54,328 nucleotides of DNA from Bacteroidetes bacterium UBA2664 (lineage in GTDB: Bacteria; Bacteroidota; Rhodothermia; Balneolales; Balneolaceae). The stretch is from assembly GCA_002359315.1 (NCBI GenBank), contig DEMS01000005.1, forward strand, positions 1 through 54,328, given 5' to 3'. Made by a program: the position numbers and the translations under genes. Position 1 is the stretch's first letter; the number at the start of each line of letters is the position of its first letter. Below, in pieces: positions 24,605 to 32,351 of the stretch. The notes beneath the pieces are model-generated. The model was given only the letters and a program-made list of their open reading frames with translations, ran no database searches and was not told where the DNA came from.

Positions 24605-24633
24605 TAGCAACATTCAATATTTCAGAGTGAACC

Positions 24634-25761
24634 ATGTGCTTCAATAACTTTTTTAAAATAATACTTTTTAAATGTTTGCTGTCTATACTGGTTTCTAATT
24701 GTTTATCTGATGAAATCATTATTCCGCAAACTGAAAATGAAGTTTTTAATCAGTTGTTACAGGAAGCACCTGCCACAATCATTAAACTTGATGAGATACC
24801 GGTTGATACTGTCATCATCAGACCAGAACATATATTAGGTACCAAAACATCATCATTTTTTTCTGAACCGGTTTTTTTAGGTTTTCCTGTCAACAGCATT
24901 ATAAAAATTGAAGACAGCCTTTATGTTGCACATCGTGAGAAAATTTATGTAATGGATTCAGAAGGAATATGGCAGCGATCTGTTGGGCGTCAAGGCAGAG
25001 GGCCCGGTGAATTTGCTTCAACAGTAAAAATTGCAAATAACTCTAAATATATCATAGCGTTGGATTATTGGAATGGCAGAATACAATTTTTTGATAACGC
25101 ATTAAATTTGTTATTTATTCAAGATAAAAATCTCCATGCTTCCACTGTATGGAGAAATTTTTCACTTACAGATAATTTTCTATACTTAGGTTTAATGCCA
25201 AATTCAAATGATGATTTAATTGAAATCTATGGAATAGATGATTTTGAAAATCAAAATGAGACATTTTGGCCGAAGATTATACCAAATGGCTTACAACCGG
25301 CACCTTATAACAGTATTATTATAGATGTAAATAACAACGATAATATTGCTATTACAAATCTGGGGTTGCCGTATTTATTCCTGTTAAATCCGGATCGTAG
25401 TATTGAACAAGTGCTGTATATTGAGTCAACCATTTATAATGAAGTAGATAATCCATCGGCCAGACCATTCCGTATTGATGGAAATACAGAACAAAATCTA
25501 CCTGGTGTTAGAAGTTTTATTGAACAAATGATTATAAATGATGACGGCTCCATTTATTTTACTGTTCGTTATAATCTATTTCAAATGGTTCCGATTGAAA
25601 ATGACTACCATTTAAAAAGTGCATGGCATTTTGTTTTTGATGATCCCTCTAACCCTGAAAACAGCCCCAATAATTTACACATAACAGGCATGTTGATTGA
25701 AGATGACATACTTTATTTTGTTTCAATGTCTGAAGGACACGTTTTTAGGATACCATTGTAA
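24634..25761 (+). CDS. 6-bladed beta-propeller lipoprotein, near-identical to the one at 27434
   Basis: A 375-residue lipoprotein with a lipobox-like LVSNC (Cys23) and family motif GRGPGEF at 121-127. From residue 27 on it is almost the same protein as 27434-28561 (for example IPQTENEVFNQLL and GRQGRGPGEFAST), while the signal peptides are unrelated. It is the first gene after peptide 2 and its terminator, the third case of a propeller next to a cysteine-rich peptide. It may be a receptor, immunity or retention protein for that peptide. The function is not known. Confidence 0.85.
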   Translation: MCFNNFFKIILFKCLLSILVSNCLSDEIIIPQTENEVFNQLLQEAPATIIKLDEIPVDTVIIRPEHILGTKTSSFFSEPVFLGFPVNSIIKIEDSLYVAHREKIYVMDSEGIWQRSVGRQGRGPGEFASTVKIANNSKYIIALDYWNGRIQFFDNALNLLFIQDKNLHASTVWRNFSLTDNFLYLGLMPNSNDDLIEIYGIDDFENQNETFWPKIIPNGLQPAPYNSIIIDVNNNDNIAITNLGLPYLFLLNPDRSIEQVLYIESTIYNEVDNPSARPFRIDGNTEQNLPGVRSFIEQMIINDDGSIYFTVRYNLFQMVPIENDYHLKSAWHFVFDDPSNPENSPNNLHITGMLIEDDILYFVSMSEGHVFRIPL

Positions 25762-25816
25762 GATTTTATAACAGCTGCTATCGCTCAAATATAAAGTACT
25801 TAAAATGCTTTAGCTG

Positions 25817-26953
25817 ATGAGGTTTAATACTCTATCAATTATTATTCACCTTATTTGGGTTACACTATTCATTTCATGTAGTAGTGAAGATGCTTTGAAT
25901 GATGATGCATATGTTGATTCATTCACAAATGGAATTGAGGAATCATTCACGAAAATTGATGCAGATATAAATGATTTTCCGGTAACGGTTTCTATCTTTC
26001 AGCCAGGTTTGTTATTACTCCCAAATGAGTGTGAAGTAATAATCATCGGAGATAATTCAGACAAAACTTTTTCAGTACTTAATCGTGAAGGTCATCTACT
26101 CTCTAAAGTCGGAGGTGAAGGTGGAGGTCCCGGCGAATTTAGGAGTGTAATGTGGGCTAATATTGGTTCAGACCAAAACCTGTATGTAATTGACGGACTT
26201 CAGTTTCGAATCAGTAAGTATAGCTTTGAAAATGGAAATCTGATTTATGATGACTCTTTTTCATATAAAAACCCAACAAATCAGTTTTTAACATCGGTTT
26301 ATATAACTGAATTCGGTAATTATGGACTTTATCAGGAATCCGAAGGTTTCATGCATCCTGAAAATCGATTTTTGCTATATCGTTTAGATGATGAATTTAG
26401 CCCGTCAGAATTATTAATATCGATTCCTGGCAATCAAAGACAAAAATTTGAAACCCCAAATTTTATCTATTATATGCCATTTAAGTACAGAAGTCAGACG
26501 AAATGGTATTTGGATGGTGAATGGTTTTATTATTTATCTACTGACAGTACAGACCTTTTTAGGTATAATATCCGATCGAAGGAGACAGAAACAATTGATA
26601 TATTGCAACTGGAGGAACGATACAATACGCCTCAATTTACTGCTTCTGTAAAAGATTACTATTCAAATACTGAGGATGAAGATTATTGGTCTGTATTAGA
26701 TGAGATTGATAGAATACCTTTTTTTGATGGGTTATTCATTAAAGATGAGGTTGTCTATTTAACACTTTTGCCTACACCCGGTTTAGAAGGCATGACTCTT
26801 GTATTAAATATGGATTTAAAAGAAGTAAAATACTTCCGCACTCCTCAGGAATTCTTCCCCAGAGGCATTTGTGATGATATCATTTACGGAATTGATTTCA
26901 GAATGGATGATGCATTTCGAGTAATGAGTATCAACATGCATTTAGATGAATAA
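25817..26953 (+). CDS. 6-bladed beta-propeller lipoprotein
   Basis: A 378-residue lipoprotein with lipobox LFISC (Cys21) and motif GGGPGEF at 102-108. It is clearly diverged from its neighbours. A C-terminal segment (FFPRGICDDIIYGIDFRMDD) forms the closing blade. It sits between the two near-identical propellers, so a crossover between those would delete it together with the membrane protein gene at 27006. Confidence 0.8.
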   Translation: MRFNTLSIIIHLIWVTLFISCSSEDALNDDAYVDSFTNGIEESFTKIDADINDFPVTVSIFQPGLLLLPNECEVIIIGDNSDKTFSVLNREGHLLSKVGGEGGGPGEFRSVMWANIGSDQNLYVIDGLQFRISKYSFENGNLIYDDSFSYKNPTNQFLTSVYITEFGNYGLYQESEGFMHPENRFLLYRLDDEFSPSELLISIPGNQRQKFETPNFIYYMPFKYRSQTKWYLDGEWFYYLSTDSTDLFRYNIRSKETETIDILQLEERYNTPQFTASVKDYYSNTEDEDYWSVLDEIDRIPFFDGLFIKDEVVYLTLLPTPGLEGMTLVLNMDLKEVKYFRTPQEFFPRGICDDIIYGIDFRMDDAFRVMSINMHLDE

Positions 26954-27005
26954 TAAAGAGCATACTGATATAGACTAATATCCAAAACTCAAGAACTTCA
27001 TCTTA

Positions 27006-27398
27006 TTGAAGATCCACATTTCTAAAAATTATCACTTAGATAAACTCAAAAAGTGGCTTGAACTTGAACTGTCAGGTTCTATACTTCTTTTTTTAAGTTA
27101 CGCTTTTGGTATTACTATCTTTTTGGCCATTTTAGTGGCTGTCCTTTTTTTACCACTGCTGTTTAAAGTATTAATCAAAGAACGGCGATATGGCTGGATA
27201 CTCTTTTTTGTAATTTTTGTCATTGGGTCGGGAGTTTTGTCCTATTACTTTTTTGGCCAGGCGACATGGTTAGATCCATTTACAAACAACGCCACAGCCG
27301 TGCTGGTGTCTCTGGGATTTTTTTACTTCTACTGTGCAACGCTCAGACTGGTCATTCCTGAATGGTATCATGAAGAAGAAGATAATCACCCAATATAA
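27006..27398 (+). CDS. Small three-helix membrane protein
   Basis: A 130-residue protein. After a basic/amphipathic N-terminal segment (NYHLDKLKKWLELEL) come about three or four hydrophobic segments (residues about 25-52, 62-82 and 97-115). It ends in an acidic tail, EWYHEEEDNHPI. No family recognised. The start is TTG with no clear ribosome site, so the true start is uncertain. It is the only non-propeller gene in the lipoprotein array, which could suit a small membrane immunity protein, but that is speculation. Confidence 0.6.
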   Translation: MKIHISKNYHLDKLKKWLELELSGSILLFLSYAFGITIFLAILVAVLFLPLLFKVLIKERRYGWILFFVIFVIGSGVLSYYFFGQATWLDPFTNNATAVLVSLGFFYFYCATLRLVIPEWYHEEEDNHPI

Positions 27399-27433
27399 GT
27401 ACAACATACTAAATCACATTATAGATCTGAAAT

Positions 27434-28561
27434 ATGCATCGCAGTCATTTTGTCTGGAAAGCACCCATTTTGTGTTTAATTCTTCCATTTTTATCGTGTT
27501 GTACATCTGACGAAATAGTTATCCCTCAAACAGAAAATGAAGTTTTTAATCAGTTGTTAATGGAAGCACCTGCTACAATCATTGATCTAGATGAGATGCC
27601 GGTTGATACATTGATCATTAGACCAGAACATGTATTAGGTACCGAAACATCATCATTTTTTTCTGAACCGGTTTTTTTAGGTTTTCCTGTTAACAGTTTT
27701 ATAAAAATTGATGACAGCCTTTATGTTGCACACCGTGAGAAAATTTATGTGATGGATGAAGAGGGAATATGGCAGCGATCTGTTGGGCGACAAGGCAGAG
27801 GACCCGGTGAATTTGCTTCAACATTAAAAATTGCAAATAATTCTAAATATATCATAGCGTTGGATTACTGGAATGGCAGAATACAAGTTTTTGATCACGA
27901 CTTAAATTTGCTATTTATTCAAGATAAGAATCTATATGATTCTACTTTTTGGAGAAATTTTTCACTTACAGACAATTTTCTGTATTTAGGTTTAATCCCA
28001 AATTCAAATGATGATTTAATAGAAATCTATGGAATAGATAATTTTGAAAATCAGATTGAAACATTTTGGCCTAAGATTATACCGAATGGTTTACAACCGG
28101 GACCTTATAACGGTATTATTATTGATGTAAATAATTACAATAATATAGCTCTTACAAATCAGGGATTGCCTTATTTATTCCTATTAAATTCGGATCGTAG
28201 TATTGAACAAGTCCTGTATTTTGAGTCAACCAATTATAGAGAATTAGAAAACCCATCGGCCAAACCAATCCGTGTCGAGGGAAATACAGAACATGATCTC
28301 CCCGGTGTTAAAAGCTTTATACAGCATATGAAAATTAATGATGACGGTTCCATTTATTTTACTGTCCGTAATAATCTATACCAATTGGTAATGATTGAAA
28401 ATCAGTATCATTTAAAAAGAGCATGGCATTTTGTTTTTGAAAATCCCTCTATACCTGAAAACAGCCCTAATAGTTTAGACATAACAGGTATGTTGATTGA
28501 AGATGACATGCTATATTTTGTTTCAATGTTTGAAGGGTACGTTTTTAGAATTCCATTGTAA
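27434..28561 (+). CDS. 6-bladed beta-propeller lipoprotein, near-identical to the one at 24634
   Basis: A 375-residue lipoprotein with lipobox LSCC (Cys22 or 23) and motif GRGPGEF at 121-127. Residue for residue it lines up with 24634-25761 without gaps from the mature N-terminus to IPL at the end; only scattered substitutions are seen. The signal peptides differ, so either gene conversion covers only the mature part or the 5' ends have been replaced. The two copies are direct repeats about 2.8 kb apart. Confidence 0.85.
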   Translation: MHRSHFVWKAPILCLILPFLSCCTSDEIVIPQTENEVFNQLLMEAPATIIDLDEMPVDTLIIRPEHVLGTETSSFFSEPVFLGFPVNSFIKIDDSLYVAHREKIYVMDEEGIWQRSVGRQGRGPGEFASTLKIANNSKYIIALDYWNGRIQVFDHDLNLLFIQDKNLYDSTFWRNFSLTDNFLYLGLIPNSNDDLIEIYGIDNFENQIETFWPKIIPNGLQPGPYNGIIIDVNNYNNIALTNQGLPYLFLLNSDRSIEQVLYFESTNYRELENPSAKPIRVEGNTEHDLPGVKSFIQHMKINDDGSIYFTVRNNLYQLVMIENQYHLKRAWHFVFENPSIPENSPNSLDITGMLIEDDMLYFVSMFEGYVFRIPL

Positions 28562-28642
28562 GATTAACTGGGTAAATTTTAATTGAATCGAAATACATGG
28601 AGAGTTTTGCAAACTAATTTTGTCCAAATTAAAAATTCACAT

Positions 28643-29767
28643 ATGGCCTTTAAATATTTCTTTTCTCTATTAGTCGTTTTATATGTAATAACAGGATGTA
28701 GCTCCGGACCTACCACTTCAAATGAGATAGAAACTACAGTACTTGAAAACTTTGAAACTGTTATATCTTTAGAGGACAATGTATTAGCAACACCTACCTT
28801 GATAAGGAAAGGTATAAATTCGAATCTTTATATATATGATGACGCACAGACTAAAATCCTGGAAGTGGACAACAATGGAAATGTAGTAAATGAATTTGGT
28901 CAACCTGGCCGAGGCCCGGGAGAACTTTTATTGGTAAACAATTTTTTCTTAACTGATAACCATCTCTATATAGTTGATTACATACAGTATTTTATTCACC
29001 AATATAACTACAATGGACAATTTCTCTCATCAATGGACTACGGCGATAAACTTGGTCTGCCCATGGCGCCAGCAGCCCCCTTCTCTTCTTCAGAAATACG
29101 TCCAAAAGATATCAATAATCAGCCATTTGTAACGCAAGATGGTAATGTCATGCTATCCAATGCCAAGTTTAGTGATTCTGTTCAGTATATCTATGAATTA
29201 ATAGATTGGAATGGAAATCACATTTCAGAAATTGGCACAGTGCCTGAAGGAAGTACATTTGTCATCGATAATGAAAAGTTGCAATCTGATGTATCGGATC
29301 GGGTTGTCCCATCATTATACCGATCGAATGTTTTTGTTATAAACGACAATTCGAATTTGAATGAGTATTTTCTTGTCTATAGCGCACTTCCCAAAATTTC
29401 AAAATATAACTCTTCCGGAGAGAATCTTTGGACAGTTGAAATTCCTAAAACTCAGGAACTTGATTCCTTAACCACAAATTTTTTCGAAATAATGGAGCGC
29501 CTTCAACAAGCTGATCCCAGAAACAGAATAGATCTCAAATACTACACGTCAGGGATAAGCAACTCAAATGGAGAATTATTTTTAATAACCAATACGAACC
29601 CGGCGTGGATACATCATTTTAACGCAGTAGGTAGTCTCATTCACAGGTATAAACTGATTTCAGAAGATGTTGAAATCAAGCCAATATTTGACATTGATTT
29701 TGAGCAAAAACGAATTCTTGTAGTTACCGAAGATGCAGAAATTAGATCTTACCCATTTTTAAATTAA
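28643..29767 (+). CDS. 6-bladed beta-propeller lipoprotein
   Basis: From ATG 28643 this is a 374-residue lipoprotein with a good type II signal peptide and lipobox VITGC (Cys19). A longer frame opens at TTG 28583, but its first 20 residues do not look like a signal peptide. The family motif is GRGPGEL at about residues 89-95, with L in place of F. The blade preceding it reads NLYIYDDAQTKILEVDNNGNVV. It is not close to any other propeller in the window. Confidence 0.8.
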   Translation: MAFKYFFSLLVVLYVITGCSSGPTTSNEIETTVLENFETVISLEDNVLATPTLIRKGINSNLYIYDDAQTKILEVDNNGNVVNEFGQPGRGPGELLLVNNFFLTDNHLYIVDYIQYFIHQYNYNGQFLSSMDYGDKLGLPMAPAAPFSSSEIRPKDINNQPFVTQDGNVMLSNAKFSDSVQYIYELIDWNGNHISEIGTVPEGSTFVIDNEKLQSDVSDRVVPSLYRSNVFVINDNSNLNEYFLVYSALPKISKYNSSGENLWTVEIPKTQELDSLTTNFFEIMERLQQADPRNRIDLKYYTSGISNSNGELFLITNTNPAWIHHFNAVGSLIHRYKLISEDVEIKPIFDIDFEQKRILVVTEDAEIRSYPFLN

Positions 29768-29771
29768 ATAC

Positions 29772-29842
29772 CAGTGTTTCCGGTGGACCGATTCAGTTTT
29801 TTACTTGATTTCTGAGTTAACAGGCCGGCCGCAGAAACACTG
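29772..29842 (+). repeat. Inverted repeat in the gap between two propeller genes
   Basis: CAGTGTTTC (29772-29780) and GAAACACTG (29834-29842) are perfect 9-bp complements 53 bases apart. The inner sequence contains GGCCGGCC, much more GC-rich than its surroundings. It may be a terminator-like or mobile repeat remnant. Confidence 0.5.
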
Positions 29843-29875
29843 TACAGTTATTGGCCAAAAACCCGATCAGTACAC

Positions 29876-31060
29876 ATGAAAAAGATCCCCACTTACTTTC
29901 TGTTTCTATTCTCAGTCAGTTGTACCAATCAGGTTTCCAATGAATTACCAGATTTTATCAAAGATCTTGAAAATCTTACTGTTTATTCTTCAGATATTGA
30001 GCCTGATACTGAAATAGAATTTGTAAGAGAGAAAGTATTTACGGACTCAGACGATGTGTTAATTGGCAACATTGTGGGTATTGTTGTTGATGAACAGGGG
30101 AGAGTATTTATTGCAGACGAACAACAACATTCAATACTCGTATTTGATGCCGAGGGTAATATCATAGCAACTATTGGCAGGGAAGGACAAGGGCCTGGTG
30201 AATTTCAGGACATAAATGCTATTTCTGCGAATTCAAATCGACTCTACATCTTTGATCATACACTTAAGAGAATCAGTGTTTTCTCACTGGATTCACTTAC
30301 GCTTTCCAGTACTTTTCCAATTAATACGGGTGACGTTAATCATGTAGAAGAGGTTGTTTCACGACTCAACCAAATATATGCACTAGGTGATAACAGACTG
30401 CTTGTTCAGTATGAAGAATTCCCTCTTCAAGATCGGATTTATGGGCCGCCTACTCAATACAGGCATTACTACATGAACGAGATTGGAGAATTTAACTCTG
30501 ATGCAGTTCTACAACTACCTGCAACGGAGTATTTAATAACTGCATTGGATGGTGATCCAGGAAGACTTACAGCCTCTTTTCTCAAAAGCACATTGATTTC
30601 TGTCTCACAGACGGGAGATATATATACGGCCTGGTCCGACGACTTTTTAATTAAAGTCTATGATTCAGAAGGGAATTATTTAAGGGCTATATATTACCCT
30701 TATGAAAACAGTAAGCTGTATCGAGAAGGGTATATCGATCAACTTGAGCTCAACCAAATCATGTATCAAATGTATGAAAGTGCAGATTATCCTGAGACTT
30801 GGCCAGCTTTACATTATTTATTTGTCGATGATGATAACAGACTATGGGTTTCAACTATAAGTAATGACGAGAACAACTACGATTGGTGGGTTCTTTCAAA
30901 TAAAGGTAGATTACTTGCAAAGTTTAAATGGCCGGGCCAAAAGTTAAATCGAAATATACAAAATCTAGAAGTGATGGATGTTAAAGACGGGAAGTTGTAT
31001 GTTCGAGAAGAGTCACCTTCCGGAGGTCAGGAAATAGTCCGGTATCGAATTGAATTCTAA
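29876..31060 (+). CDS. 6-bladed beta-propeller lipoprotein
   Basis: A 394-residue lipoprotein with lipobox FSVSC (Cys16) and motif GQGPGEF at 104-110. It belongs to the same subgroup as 3999-5147 and 31064-32227: LENLTVYSSDIEP near the mature N-terminus, GIVVDEQGRVFIADE in blade 1 and NRLWVSTISNDENNYDWWVLS near the C-terminus. It ends three bases before the next propeller start, so the two are cotranscribed. Confidence 0.85.
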   Translation: MKKIPTYFLFLFSVSCTNQVSNELPDFIKDLENLTVYSSDIEPDTEIEFVREKVFTDSDDVLIGNIVGIVVDEQGRVFIADEQQHSILVFDAEGNIIATIGREGQGPGEFQDINAISANSNRLYIFDHTLKRISVFSLDSLTLSSTFPINTGDVNHVEEVVSRLNQIYALGDNRLLVQYEEFPLQDRIYGPPTQYRHYYMNEIGEFNSDAVLQLPATEYLITALDGDPGRLTASFLKSTLISVSQTGDIYTAWSDDFLIKVYDSEGNYLRAIYYPYENSKLYREGYIDQLELNQIMYQMYESADYPETWPALHYLFVDDDNRLWVSTISNDENNYDWWVLSNKGRLLAKFKWPGQKLNRNIQNLEVMDVKDGKLYVREESPSGGQEIVRYRIEF

Positions 31061-31063
31061 ATA

Positions 31064-32227
31064 ATGAATTACTATTTATCAACTACCTGTGGTTTTTTCT
31101 TATCCATATTTCTTATATCGGCTTGTTCACCCACAGACAGAGAGTTGCCGGATGAAGTAAAAAAACTGGATAATGTTACTATACATGAAATAAATGCCAA
31201 TCCTATCTCCGCAATTACTTTAACGAAGACTGTCACTTTTGAGAATTCTCCAGAAGTTATTTTTGGTCGATTAAATGGGATCGATGTTGACAATTCAGGG
31301 ACGGTTTATATTGCGGAAAGATCAGATGGGAACGAAGGAATCTATGTGTTTGATGCGGATGGGACCTACATTAATAAAATAGGAAGATCAGGAAAAGGTC
31401 CGGGAGAATTTCAGGCCCTATATGATATAGAGGTTTTTGGTGATCAGATCTTTACTTTGGATGCTACATTATTAAGAATTCAGGTTTTTTCTTCCGAGAC
31501 ACATAATTTAATACATGAAGCAAATTTAGATCCCGGTCAATGGGATCATTCTGGTGAGCGAACTATGACTATCCCCAATAAATTTCATGTGCTTAATGAC
31601 AGTACTATTCTGGGAGTCTTCAATCACTATACTTTCGATATAGATACATGGTCTTACTACCATTTGGACATGAATGGTAATGTATCATCCGATAGGTTAT
31701 TAACTCATGATTTTATCAAGCACCTGAAAACGGGAGATGGGTCCCATGGATTTTTTGATCCTTTTGGCGGACGGGGGCTAATGGCAATATCTACAGATAA
31801 TCAGATATTCACAGCTTGGTCGGAAGAGCTATTATTTAAAGTTTATGATTCAGATGGAACTTATTTACGAGCATTTTATCATCCTTTCGACAACAAAAAC
31901 CTGAGCAGTAATGAGGCTTTAAATTTTTATGATAGTGAACCCTTTAAAAATGCTTTACGAAATGAAGGCATACCGAGTAATTGGCGTGCTTTCGAGCATT
32001 TTATCATAGGTGATGATAATAACATTTGGATATCAACTATTACCGATGATCCTGAGATATATGAGTGGTGGATAATGGATCTTTATGGTAATCTTCAGGC
32101 AAAATTTAAATGGCCTCAGAGAAATGAGATCAAAAAAATTAAAAATGGATTTGCCTACGTTTTTGAAACTGAAGATGAAACAGGATTGCAAAATGTGATC
32201 AAATATCGTATTCAATGGAATGATTGA
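31064..32227 (+). CDS. 6-bladed beta-propeller lipoprotein
   Basis: A 387-residue lipoprotein with lipobox LISAC (Cys21) and motif GKGPGEF at 110-116. It has the subgroup features LDNVTIHE, GIDVDNSGTVYIAE and NNIWISTITDDPEIYEWWIMD, and ends NVIKYRIQW. It is the last of the array and probably shares an mRNA with 29876-31060. A short AT-rich hairpin overlaps its stop codon. Confidence 0.85.
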   Translation: MNYYLSTTCGFFLSIFLISACSPTDRELPDEVKKLDNVTIHEINANPISAITLTKTVTFENSPEVIFGRLNGIDVDNSGTVYIAERSDGNEGIYVFDADGTYINKIGRSGKGPGEFQALYDIEVFGDQIFTLDATLLRIQVFSSETHNLIHEANLDPGQWDHSGERTMTIPNKFHVLNDSTILGVFNHYTFDIDTWSYYHLDMNGNVSSDRLLTHDFIKHLKTGDGSHGFFDPFGGRGLMAISTDNQIFTAWSEELLFKVYDSDGTYLRAFYHPFDNKNLSSNEALNFYDSEPFKNALRNEGIPSNWRAFEHFIIGDDNNIWISTITDDPEIYEWWIMDLYGNLQAKFKWPQRNEIKKIKNGFAYVFETEDETGLQNVIKYRIQWND

Positions 32228-32246
32228 TTAAAATTTCTTTTAATCA
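32225..32246 (+). terminator. Short hairpin at the end of the propeller array
   Basis: TGATTAAAA (32225-32233) and TTTTAATCA (32238-32246) are perfect 9-bp complements around TTTC. The stem is AT-rich and no T-run follows, so termination is weak at best. Confidence 0.45.
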
Positions 32247-32351
32247 TCAAAATTGGGCTTAACCGTGTTTTAACGCAGTTACAATAAACCATTGTAAATA
32301 TCAGTTTTATCCATTATATATAATGAAATCCTATTTTATACCATTGATGAG

